Source: Ahaetulla prasina (Eukaryota; Chordata; Lepidosauria; Squamata; Colubridae). From it: a DNA stretch of 64,000 nucleotides. The notes beneath the pieces are model-generated. The model searched no databases. It was given only the letters and a program-made list of their open reading frames with translations, and was not told the origin of the DNA. The DNA is taken from NCBI RefSeq assembly GCF_028640845.1, contig NC_080540.1, positions 98,698,061-98,762,060 of the forward strand, read 5' to 3'. Numbering within the stretch: the stretch's first letter is position 1; every line of letters begins with the position of its first letter. Positions 22,190 to 31,598 of this stretch are shown here, one piece after another. The translations under genes were made by a program, and so were the position numbers.

Positions 22190-22360
22190 AACAACATCTC
22201 TACCAACACGGACAGGGCAAGGCACGGTATGTAAACAGAGAGCAAACTCAACTCCCTTCTAGGAACTGAAGATATATCATTTGATAAAAAAAATGTCTGC
22301 AGGAAAACAACCAAAATTAGAGAGCACCAAGGACTCTACAGTTCAGCCCTGAACTACACA
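22190..22360 (+). mobile_element. Second Penelope-like family, 3' terminal fragment
   Basis: AACAGAGAGCAAACTCAACT, then a degraded hammerhead-like stretch (CTGAAGATATATC ... AATGTCTGCAGG), then AGAGAGCACCAAGGACTC. The last block recurs at 36378-36407 and, inverted, at 36207-36236. Assigned to a PLE family different from the 2265-8123 array on the strength of the terminal sequence pattern; not certain. Confidence 0.4.
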
Positions 22361-22412
22361 TATTCTCTTTTATTGATTCTAATATTTATCTAGTAGTTAC
22401 AATAAGAATAAT

Positions 22413-24125
22413 ATAGAATAGAATTTTATTGGCCAAGTGTGATTGGACACACAAGGAATTTGTCTTGGTGCATATGCTCTCAGTGTACATAAAAGAAAAG
22501 ATACGTTCATCAAGGTACAACATTTACAACACAATTGATGGTCAATATATCAATAACAATCAATATAAATCATAAGGATTGCCAGCAACAAGTTATAGTC
22601 ATACAGTCATAAGTGGAAAGAGATTGGTGGTGGGAACTATGAAACGATTAATAGTAGTGCAGATTCAGTAAATAGTCTGACAGTGTTGAGGGAATTATTT
22701 GTTTAGCAGAATGATGGACTTCGGGAAAATACTGTTCTTGTGTCTAGTTGTTCTGTTGTGCAGTGCTCTATAGCATCGTTTTGAGGGTAGGAGTTGAAAC
22801 AGTTTATGTCCAGGATGCGAGGGATCTGCAAATATTTTCACGGCCCTCTTCTTGATTCGTGCAGTATACAGGTCCTCAGTGGAAGGCAGGTTGGTAGCAA
22901 TTATTTTTTCGGCAGTTCTAATTATCCTCTGAAGTCTGTTTTTCTTGTTGGGTTGCAGAACCGAACCAGACAGTTATAGAGGTGCAAATGACAGACTCAA
23001 TAATTCCTCTGTAGAATTGGATCAGCAGCTCCTTGGGCAGTTTGAGCTTACTGAGTTGGCGCAGAAAGAACATTCTTTGTTGTCCTTTTTTAATGATGTT
23101 TTTGATGTTAGCTGTCCATTTGAGATCTTGCGATATGATAGAACCCAGAAATTTGAAGGTTTCTACTGTTGATACCGTGTTGTCAAGTATTGTGAGAGGT
23201 GGAAGTATGGAAGGGTTTCTCCTAAAGTCTACCACCATTTCTACGGTTTTGAGTGTGTTCAGTTCCAGATTGTTTTGGTTGCACCACAAGGCTAGTTGTT
23301 CGACCTCTTGTCTATATGCGGATTTGTCATTGTCTCGAATGAGACCAATCACTGTTATGTCATCTGCGAACTTCAGTAGCTTAACAGATGGATCATTGGA
23401 GATGCAGTCATTGGTATACAGAGAGAAGAGAAGTGGGGAGAGCACACAGCCTTGGGGGGCCCCTGTGCTAATTGTACAGGTATTTGATATGATCTTGCTT
23501 AGCTTCACCTACTGCTTCCTGTTTGTTAGGAAGCTTGTGATCCACTTACAAGTCTGTTCCGGTACCTGTAGCTGGTTTAGCTTAGTTAGAAGAATGTCTG
23601 GAATGATGGTATTGAATGCTGAACTAAAGTCTACAAAAAGGACCCTTGCATAGGTCTTTGGAGACTCAAGATGTTGTAGGATGTAGTGCAGAGCCATATT
23701 AACAGCATCATCTGTTGATCTATTTGCTCGGTATGCAAATTGCAAGGGGTCTAACAGCGGATCCGTGATGGTTTTCAGGTAGGAAAGCACTAGCCTTTCA
23801 AAGGTTTTCATGACTACAGATGTTAAAGCAACTGGTCTATAGTCATTCAGTTCCTTGATGGTGGGCTTCTTCGGCACTGGGATGATGGTAGAGCGTTTGA
23901 AGCAAGAAGGAACATAACACATCTCTAGTGATTTATTGAAAATATGGGTGAAGATGGGGGCCAATTGGTCAGCACAGACTTTTAAGCAAGAAGGAGTTAT
24001 CTTGTCTGGGCCTGGAGCTTTTCCTGGCTTTTGTCTGTGAAATAGGTCCTGCACTTCCTTTTCTGTGATCACTAGGGGTTGTGAACCCAATGAATATGTG
24101 TATATAAAGTGTTCTAAACATTTTA
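22413..24125 (-). mobile_element. CR1/L2-group LINE, Snake1-type, longest copy (C)
   Basis: The 3' end lies at a short AGAATAGAAT next to TTATTGGCCAAGTGTGATTG (22415-22445). The minus strand carries about 1.2 kb of RT coding 5' of the UTR. It is 5'-truncated near 24125. Copies A, B, D and the scrap at 21862 share the same 3' UTR. Confidence 0.85.
22918..24125 (-). pseudogene. LINE reverse transcriptase (Snake1-type copy C), one nonsense codon
   Basis: Minus-strand RT coding runs from KPGKAPGPDKITPSC (RT domain 0/1) through YRPVALTSVVMKTFERL, LFVDFSSAFNTI (motif A, catalytic Asp), STGAPQGCVLSPLLFSLY (motif B) and FADDITVIG (motif C, FADD). It is interrupted by a single in-frame TAG at 23509-23511 just before motif B, and lost by frameshift near 22940. 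Motif arrangement fits the CR1/L2/Rex1 superfamily. The endonuclease domain is missing through 5' truncation. Confidence 0.8.
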
Positions 24126-24415
24126 AAGTGGTAAATATTGACAATTATTATTAGTTTGCAAATATGTAAAGTCTTATGGGAGAGGAGAATGAAACGCTCA
24201 TCACTCCCCTAGAGTATATAATAATTTTCAGGCCACTGAAGAAAAGAAAGCATTAATATAAATTATCTTAGTTTTTTTTCTCTTATAGAATTTTAGTTAA
24301 AACACAACCATATGGTGCTTATAAAAGAATGGGATATTTGCTTTCTTTTTACATTCTTTCTCCTCAGGATTCCTTTTCTGATTTCTCTTCATTTATCTTG
24401 GCCCAAATCTTACTA

Positions 24416-24535
24416 ATTCACTCACTCACTTACTCAGTCACTCACTCACTCCATTTCATTATTTCATTTCATTTCAATTCAATTCAATTCATTCATTCAT
24501 TCATTCATTCATTCATTCATTCATTCATTCATTCA
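24416..24535. repeat. (ACTC)n/(ATTTC)n/(ATTC)n compound microsatellite
   Basis: ACTC-rich start, then TTTCA and TTCAA repeats, then twelve or so ATTC units ending at about 24535. Confidence 0.9.
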
Positions 24536-24751
24536 ACCATCAAATTTAATCCTCTGCTCAGTATGGGAATTTGGAGCATCCCAACTAGCCTCATTTAACA
24601 ATTCCAGAGACATTTGTCTGAGTAAATTGGCTTCCCTGCTGAACTGTTTGAAATAGCTGCCCTGTACTCATTTATTTGTGTTGCCATTACACTAATGAAA
24701 TCCCATACTATTTATTCTGTCCACTAAGAAATGGCAACAAAATATACCTAC

Positions 24752-24990
24752 AACATTACGCCTGTGAAAACCAGTTTGGTGTCATAGTTAAGGCATCAGG
24801 CACCAGCAGCCCATGAGTTCTAGCCCTGCCTTAGGCACAAAGACCGCTGGGTGGCCTTGGGCCAGTCATTCTCTTTCAGCCCAAGAAGAAGGCAATGTCA
24901 AACCACTTCTGAAATCTTGACAAGAGAACTACATGGACTAGTCCAAGCATTCAGCAGTAATCAAGAGTGATTCGAAGGCAGCTTAAAAAG
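24752..24990 (+). mobile_element. tRNA-derived SINE (GGCCTTGGGCCAGTCA type)
   Basis: GTGTCATAGTTAAGGCATCAG is a tRNA-like head, TAGCCCTGCC is B-box like, then GTGGCCTTGGGCCAGTCATT and GCAATGTCAAACCACTTCTG. These blocks define a widespread squamate SINE. Opposite-strand relatives lie at 57935-58145 and 61155-61320. Confidence 0.65.
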
Positions 24991-26052
24991 GGGAGCTTAT
25001 CATATCTTCATTGCAAAAATCCAAGCAGCCAGAAGAGGGCAAGAAATACTGGAAATTCTAATTCTTTGCTGCCCACTAATGGTCATTTTGATATAGCCAG
25101 TATTTTATTTTGTTAGCCTGATAGTTTGACTGGTAGATAAAGAATGCATCCTTTCTGCAGCTTTGATTTGGTCTCACTCTGCCACAAGGAAAGCTGGTAA
25201 TGGATAAACTAATTTGAAGCCAGTGATTTAACGAAGTAACAAAGGTTTTTGCTGGCTGGACACTTCTATTCTTTAGAATATTTATCGGACAATGAGAGCA
25301 TGAGGGAGAGACTGAGAAAGCTAGAAACAGGAAATTGCAGACCTGGTGAAGAGAAAAAGTATGATAGGTTTTAGTTTGAGATAACTAAAACAATAGCTCC
25401 CTAGAAAACTAAGGAAGGGTCAGCAAGTTTTAAGAATCTGTTCTGTTATGAACTCTGTATGTGTGTTTGAAAATCACAAGAATGGCAGGGTTTTTTTACT
25501 TCCCCTCTCCCCAAAAAAAACCTCTAGCACTGCACCTAAACTTTGTTTGAAAGGATTAGGAAATATAAACCGAAATTGTTTTAATTAAAAAAAAATGCAC
25601 TAAACTGATTGAATTTCAGTTGTTAAGCTTAATTTTTCCATGAAGATAATAGAAATTAAACAAAATTAATGGTATAAATAATGAATCTTTATTGGAAGAC
25701 AAAGCAGCATTTGATTTATAAAACCCACAGTTGAATTTAATGGAATGCATTAAAAATGTGAAAAGAATTATTATGCTCTTGAGAAAAGAAAAAGATGAGA
25801 AAACACCCTGGCACAATTTTAGATAGAGGAATTATAAGCTTGTCTATGGATGATTTAGTGGTGGAAAGATACAAAAACTTTGCAGCTACTGTACTGTCAT
25901 TGAAATAAATCACAAATGGAATGAATTTGTACAATTTGTACAAATTATTGTTTTCCTTCCCTCCCTCCCTCCCGTTCAAATCACAATACCATTTTAGAGA
26001 CAGCTAATTCCAGGAGTTCAAATTGCTAGGGGGGAAATATCAATTAAAATCC
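24991..26052. other. Unassigned intronic DNA
   Basis: AT-rich, with CCCT repeats at 25955-25975. No exon or recognised repeat. Confidence 0.5.
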
Positions 26053-26471
26053 TCCTAGATCAGTGATGGCTAACCTTTTTGGCATTGCGTGCCAAAAGTC
26101 TGAGCACGTGAGCGCTGTTGCACTCTCGTGTGCTGGCACCCATAATGCAATGCGTGCCCCTATTTATGCATGCACAAATGATACCCCCCACACTCCCCCT
26201 GTGCATGTGCCGCATTGCACATGCACCCCCCCCAAAAAATGCTCCTTTTTCCAAGAGGGCTGGCGTACCTCTTACCGGAAGACAACTAGGTACTGGCCCG
26301 TTCCCTAGCGAGACAACTATTCCCTGGCCAGCGCATGGCGCTGCCAAGATGTCAGGGCCAAGAGCGCTGCCGGAGAAGCTCTGAACGTGCGGTTTTGCTG
26401 GGCTCCTTCCCGCTGAGAGCCGCCCTTCCCTGGCTGATGGCTGCTCTCTCAGCCCCACCGGGGAAGCTATG

Positions 26472-26998
26472 TGTTGTGTCTCGTCCAATCTCACCTCAGC
26501 CGGAGTCTTCTTATCTGCTTCCGAACACGGAGGAATGTTCTAGTATGCCTCCCGGCTCCAGCCCTGGCTCCATGCCCAGACAGGCTGAAGAGGAAGAAAT
26601 ACCTCCAGCCCCCAGCTCTGGCTCCATGCCCAGGCAAACGGAGCAACTAGACCCCTCCCCCTCCTCCACAGCATGTGAGCCTGAGGGAGGTCAATTACCA
26701 ACAGCTGCTGACTGGAGTGACCCTCGCGTCAGAAGACTTGATAGGCGGAGGCAACAGAAGGAAGGGAGGGGCAGGCCTGGATAAGTGCTGAGTCATGGAG
26801 CCACACCCCATGGCCTATATAAAGGATCTGCTTTCTGGCATTCTCTGAGTCAGGCAAAGTCTAAACATATCTTGCTGAAGTCACTTTCTGGTCTCCTGCC
26901 TGCCCTGAGGACTTTGCTAGGACTTTGGCAGAGCTGCAGAGGCACACCTGATTCAGATTTCCCTGATCCGGTCATCAGCGGAGGAGTGGGACACGACA
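26472..26998 (+). mobile_element. Solo LTR (527 bp) of an endogenous retrovirus-like element
   Basis: Begins TGTTGTGTCTCGTCC and ends GGACACGACA (TG...CA). A perfect 5-bp duplication, CTATG, flanks it at 26467-26471 and 26999-27003. There is no internal retroviral region, so it is a recombination product. A TATA box is at 26816. It interrupts the left arm of the palindromic hAT element, so it is younger. Confidence 0.9.
26816..26824 (+). promoter_or_regulatory. LTR TATA box
   Basis: TATATAAAG lies in the 3' half of the solo LTR, about 180 bp before its end, where a U3 promoter would sit. Whether it drives transcription here is unknown. Confidence 0.6.
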
Positions 26999-27067
26999 CT
27001 ATGAATGTGCGGCTTGCCTGGGCTCCTCCCTCCTGGGAGCCGCAGGCTGAGCAGGTGCAGCTGTGGG

Positions 27068-27204
27068 CAGTGGTGGGATTCAAGTAATTTAACAACCGGT
27101 TCTCTGCCCTAATGATTTCTTCCAACAACCAGTTTGCCAAACTGCTCAGACAGTTAACAAGCGGTTCTCCTGAAGTGGTGTGAACTGGCTGAATCCCACC
27201 ACTG
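27068..27204. mobile_element. hAT-type MITE (CAGTGGTGGGATTCA family), nested
   Basis: Termini CAGTGGTGGGATTCAAGT and CTGAATCCCACCACTG. A perfect 8-bp duplication, GCTGTGGG, lies at 27060-27067 and 27205-27212. It is inserted in the left arm of the palindromic element. It looks like a shortened version of the 360-bp copy at 18409, keeping the ACAACCGGTTCTC blocks. Confidence 0.93.
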
Positions 27205-27209
27205 GCTGT

Positions 27210-27500
27210 GGGGCTTTGGCAGATCAGCAGCTGCTGAGCTCTGAACGCATGGCTTGCCTGGGCTCCTTCCCCACTGGGAACCATCATTCCCTGGCATGGC
27301 ACCCCCACCCAACCCCCACCACTACACTGCCTGCGGTTGGGCCCATCACCCGACCCCCGCCACACCCGCTGTTGCATCGTCGGCCGAGCCAATGCTGGGG
27401 AAGGAGCAGCAGGCAAGGCAGCCAGCCACCCAGCCAGCAAATGCTGCCCTGTGCACCTGAGCCGGTTGCTCTTGCCCTTCCCCCTACAGCCTGGGGGGAC
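27210..27500. repeat. Inverted repeat, left arm (inner part)
   Basis: Reverse complement, with mismatches, of about 28110-28390. Examples: GGGGCTTTGGCAGATCAGCA (27211) against GCTGGTCTGCCAAAGCCCC (about 28363-28381), and GCCAGCAAATGCTGCCC against GGGGCAGCATTTGCTGGC. Confidence 0.8.
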
Positions 27501-28109
27501 TGGGAACTCCACTTCAGGTGCCAATTGAAAACAGTGCTGAGCTGTGCAGAGTGGTAAAATCCGAAGCTGAAAGAGGCTGAGGAGCAGCAGGGCTGGTATT
27601 AGAGTCAGCCAGAGGGGAAAAGGGGGTAGCTGGTGCCACTCCCCCCTACAAGTGTCCATTTGCCTGTCTCGATGAGGAAGTTTCCCAGCCGCTCGTTTCA
27701 AAGTAGCCGAGCTGTTCCCTTGGAAGCAGGCACCCCCAGGGTGGCCTCTGCATGAAGCTTTCAGCAGCCTCTTCCCAGAGCCCTGACGCATAGCAGCTGC
27801 CTGCTCCTCCCGCTCTGCCTACCGCCCACCCTCACACACGCCCTATAGTGTCAGCCCTGCACCGAAGTTTGGGAAGCATTGGGGAAAGTTTGTGCGGTGC
27901 ACTCGGGGCAGAAAAGCAAGCTGCCAGCATCATGGAGAGCAGGCCAGCCGGGTCGGAGGAGACTGCCTGATCAGGTCCCTGCTCCTCCAGCAGCTTCCCC
28001 AGAGAAGGGACGGTGGCATACAGAAGTGCTCTCGGCCCCAACAGGGAAGCTCCGAACGCATGGCTTGCTTGGGCTCCTCTCTGCTGGGAGCCACAGGCTG
28101 CAGGGGGAA

Positions 28110-28530
28110 GGGCAAGAACAACCGGTTCAGGCGCACGGGGCAGCATTTGCTGGCTGGGTGGCTGGCTACCTTGCCTGCTGCTTCTTCCCCGGCGTTGGCT
28201 TGGCTGACGGTGCAGCAGCGGGTGTGATGGGGTCGGGTGATGGGCCCAACTGCAGGCAGTGTAGTTGTGGGGGTCAGGTGGGGGTGCCGTGCCCAGCCAG
28301 GGAATGACAGTCCCCAGTGGGGAAGTAGCCCAGGCAAGCCGTGTGTTCGGAGCTCAGCGGCTGCTGGTCTGCCAAAGCCCCACCAGCTGCACCTGCTCAA
28401 CCTGCAGCTCCCAGGGGGAGGAGCCCAGGCAAGCCATGCATTCATAGCTTCCCCGGCGGGGCCAAGAGAGCAGCCATCAGCCAGGGAAGGGCAGCTCCCA
28501 GCAGGGAGGAGACCAGACCACGGGGTCATC
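28110..28530. repeat. Inverted repeat, right arm
   Basis: Pairs with 27210-27500, then with 27001-27060 (GGAGGAGCCCAGGCAAGCC against GGCTTGCCTGGGCTCCTCC), then with 26370-26466 (CTTCCCCGGCGGGGCC and CAGCCATCAGCCAGGGAAGG). The pairing jumps exactly over the nested MITE and LTR. Confidence 0.8.
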
Positions 28531-28950
28531 TGCTCAGGCAGCCCACCACCACCACCCCACCTTCACCGGCTGCTGATCCAGACCGCCTGGGGCCACGCAA
28601 GAAGCCTGCACGTGCAGGCAGGGAGGGAAGCCCCGGCTTACCTTGCTCTGCTTGCTTTGGAGTGACCGCCAGGATCTCCTCTAAGCGTGTTTTCACACGC
28701 ACGCCTGTTGCTGGTTTTTGCACCTGCATGCGCACCAGAAACCAGACCAGCTGGCCAGTGTGCATGCGCACTCTGGAAACAGGAAGATCATTGTCCTGGA
28801 GGGCGCATGCGCAATGGGCGGTTGCTCTTCTGGTTTCCAGCCTGCCGGAACCCGGAAGAGCAATTGGTGAGGGCTCTGTGTGCCCAGAGAAATGGCTCCG
28901 CGTGCCACTTCCAGCATGCCTGCCATAGGTTCCCCAACATGGTCCTAGAT

Positions 28951-29265
28951 TTTATTGTTATTGATCTATCCAGTAATGATAAAACACATTAAATATGGTA
29001 CATGATGTGGCTTCCAAGACACTACACTAATGTGAGTTACCTAAATTACATGGAACTATTAACTAGAACATCTGAAACTAATATAATCATTTTTTATATT
29101 ACCTCTAGTAATAGAACATCTATTATTACCTTTGAGGAGTGTATCAATCCAACTGAAATTTGACAGAAATTGATAATTTCAGTACTCGAAGTAAGTGATT
29201 ACCTCTCCCCTCCTCTGACAAATACCTATAGATAGGTAGCTTTCCTTTATGTTTAGAAAGAGATA
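28951..29265. other. Unassigned intronic DNA
   Basis: AT-rich; nothing recognised up to the start of the BovB segment. Confidence 0.5.
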
Positions 29266-29574
29266 TAGAGGTGCTTAGTTGGACCATAAGAAAGGCTGAG
29301 TGTCAAAGAATTGAGGCCTTTGAACTATGGTGCTGGAGAAGACTCCTGCGAGTCCCTTGCACTGCAAGGCGATCAAACCAGTCAATCCTAGAAGAGATCA
29401 AGCTCTTTAGAAGGCCAGATCCTGAAGATGAAACTCAAATACTTTGGCCACCTAATGAGAAGGAAGGACTCACTGGAGAAGAGCCTAATGCTGGGAAAGA
29501 TTGAGGGCAAAAGAGGAAGGGGACGACAGAGAATGAGGTGGCTGAATGGAGTCAATGAAGCTGTAGGCGTGAGC

Positions 29575-29576
<2 letters not shown>
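29266..29576 (+). mobile_element. BovB (RTE) LINE 3' coding end, left part
   Basis: In + frames it encodes RIEAFELWCWRRLLRVPCTA and RRSNQSILEEIK, then after a frame change KYFGHLMRRKDSLEKSLMLG and KIEGKRGRGRQRMRWLNGV. This is the conserved C-terminal region of BovB ORF2. It stops at GTGAGCTTA where an L2 is inserted, and resumes at 30489. BovB is known for horizontal transfer among vertebrates and for driving Sauria-type SINEs. Confidence 0.85.
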
Positions 29577-29621
<45 letters not shown>

Positions 29622-30488
29622 TCTATCATATTTCTTCTCCCGAAGGACTCAGGGTGGTTTACAGCCATATTAAAACCATTTCTACAAACATTAAAATAAG
29701 ATAAAATAAAATATTTAAATTTGGCTGACACTATAAAACCCATCTAAAACTCCCAATTAAAACTATCAGGCCAGTCCTGCTCAATGAAACAGCCATGTTT
29801 TCAGCTCGCGTCGAAAAGTCCGGAGATCGGGGAGTTGGCGCATGCCTGATGGTAGTTCGTTCCAGAGGGTTGGAGCTCCCACAGAGAAGGCCCTCCCCCT
29901 GGGGGTCGCCAGCAGGCATTGTCTAGCCGATGGCACCCGGAGGAGGCCCACCCTATGGGAGCGCACTGGTCGCTGGGAGGCCGTCGGTTGCAGTAGGCGG
30001 TCCCGTAAGTAACCAGGTCCCATACCATGAAGCGCTTCAAAGATGGTGACCAGTACCTTGAATTGCATCCGGAAGATCACTGAAAGCCAGTGCAGCCTAC
30101 GCAGGAGTGGTGATATATGGGAGCCTCGATCTGCTCCCTCTATCACTCGCGCGGCCACATTCTGGACCAGCTGAAGCCTCCGGGTGCTCTTCAAGGGAAG
30201 CCCCATTTAGAGAGCGTTACAGTAGTCCAGACAGGAGGTGACAAGGGCATAGGTGACCATGCATAGGGCATCCCGATCTAAGAAGGGACGCAACTGGCGT
30301 ATCAGGCGGACCTGATAGAAAGCTCCTCTGGCGACGGCCGTCGTTTGTTCTTCCAATGACAGCCGTGCATCCAGAAGAACGCCCAGATTGCGGACCTTCG
30401 CCATGGGGGCCAGTGACTCGCCTCCCACAGTCAGCGATGGAATCAGCTGATTATACCGGGATGCCGGCATCCACAGCCACAGCCACAC
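29577..30488 (-). mobile_element. L2-type LINE 3' end, inserted in BovB
   Basis: The 3' end is a (TTTA)n run (29577-29620) followed by TCTCCCGAAGGACTCAGGG, the L2 3' UTR on the minus strand. Coding on the minus strand includes GGESLAPMAKVRNLGVLLDA and GRAFSVGAPTLWNELPSGM, close to the L2 at 39162-41706. It is 5'-truncated after WLWMPASRYNQ. AGCTTA occurs at both edges (29571-29576 and 30490-30495), a possible short target duplication. Confidence 0.85.
29781..30488 (-). pseudogene. L2 RT-ORF C-terminal fragment, split by one stop
   Basis: Two abutting minus-strand frames (30488-30207, 93 aa, and 30206-29781, 141 aa) together cover the thumb and C-terminal part of the L2 ORF. They are separated by an in-frame stop at 30207-30209. 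No RT catalytic motif is retained. Confidence 0.75.
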
Positions 30489-30600
30489 AGCTTAAATGGT
30501 CTCCAGGGGATGGTAGAATACAGGAAGGCCTGGAGGAAAGTTGTCCATGGGTTTGTGATAGGTTGGGCATGACTTCATAAGTGACAACAACAACAACAAT
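30489..30600 (+). mobile_element. BovB (RTE) LINE 3' end, right part
   Basis: GGTCTCCAGGGGATGGTAGA, AGGCCTGGAGGAAAGTTGTC and CATGACTTCATAAGTGACAA, then (CAA)n at 30583-30600. This is the end of BovB ORF2 and its 3' terminal trinucleotide repeat, continuing 29576 after the L2. Confidence 0.8.
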
Positions 30601-31217
30601 AGAGATGCTTAAATGGCCAACAATTTGCTAATAAATTGTTGCCTGACATATTCCTATTCTTAGTTTCATTTGTGCTTCACCTATGTAGTCAAAGCTCATG
30701 GGAAAAACAATCATGGTTCTGTTAACCATCTCACTGTCTCATTTCCACACCATTACTTCCTGTAAATAAATCACTTTGTCATTTTTAGCATGCTAGTAAA
30801 AGTCTGTAACTAAGCAACAATAGTTGGGTAAATAAATAAATCTGAAAACAATGTAATTTGCTGTTCCTCTTTGGGGACTATTCATGTCCAAAGAGTAATA
30901 CCATCAATTATATTTTAAATGGCACTGAATCATTGGGAAAATCTTTGTCTGTATGGATTCTTGTCTATTAATACCAAAAGGCTTCCAGATGAAAAAAGCT
31001 GTTTTTATACAAGGTTGAGCAGGCATCTGATTGCTATTATGAAGATCAGTAATAATAATTCTATCCGTTCACCTATAGAGATAGTGAATCACATATAAAG
31101 TAGCTTTTTAGATTGTATTAAAAATAATATAAATAAGTAAAGCAGCCATGAGTAACCAACCATTTAAACATAAAAGTACAATAAAGCATATATCTAATAG
31201 AAAAACGAAAGATTAAG
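30601..31217. other. Unassigned intronic DNA
   Basis: AT-rich; nothing recognised. Confidence 0.5.
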
Positions 31218-31598
31218 TACAGGTACCCTCAACTTTCAATAGTAGTTCATCAATGACTGTTCAAAGTTACAACAGCACTGAAAAAAGTGACATGGCCATT
31301 TTATGAACATTGCAGCATCCCCATGGCCACATGATTTACATTTTGATGCTTGACAAATGTCATATTTATGACCATTGCAGTGTCCCAGGGTCATATGATC
31401 CCCCTTTGCAACCATCTGACAAGCAAAGTCAATGGGGAAGCCAGATTCACCTAACAACTGTGTTACTAAGTTAACAACTAAAGTGATTCACTTAACAAAT
31501 ATGGCAAAAAAAATGGGGCAAAACTCACTTAACAAATTTCTCACTTAGCAACATAAATTTTGGGCTCAATTGTGGCCATAGGTCGAGGGCTACTTGTA
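31218..31598 (-). mobile_element. Tc1/mariner (Tigger-like) MITE, copy 1
   Basis: Edges TACAGGTACCCTCAACTTTC and GGTCGAGGGCTACTTGTA are inverted, with TA at both ends as expected for the superfamily. Interior blocks (AAGTGATTCACTTAACAA, TTTGCAACCATCTGACAAGC) match, inverted, the copies at 37712 and 46860. No coding capacity. Confidence 0.7.

Larger units (their letters stand above)
26061..28942. mobile_element. Large palindromic hAT-type element with nested insertions
   Basis: The left terminus is CAGTGATGGCTAACCTTTTT. The right terminus, CCATAGGTTCCCCAACATGG, is a mutated inverted copy. A perfect 8-bp duplication, TCCTAGAT, lies at 26053-26060 and 28943-28950. The interior is GC-rich and folds back: arms at about 26370-27500 and 28110-28530 are reverse complements once the nested LTR and MITE are removed. 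The native length is then about 2.2 kb. No transposase frame is recognised, and long frames on both strands are a consequence of GC content. Confidence 0.8.

Noticed and set aside
24416..24535. CRISPR-like or satellite array
   Set aside because: Simple ATTC/ACTC repeats without unique spacers; eukaryotic context.
26335..28928. Many long frames on both strands (up to 313 aa)
   Set aside because: GC-rich palindromic hAT element and solo LTR; frames mirror each other across the palindrome and match no family.
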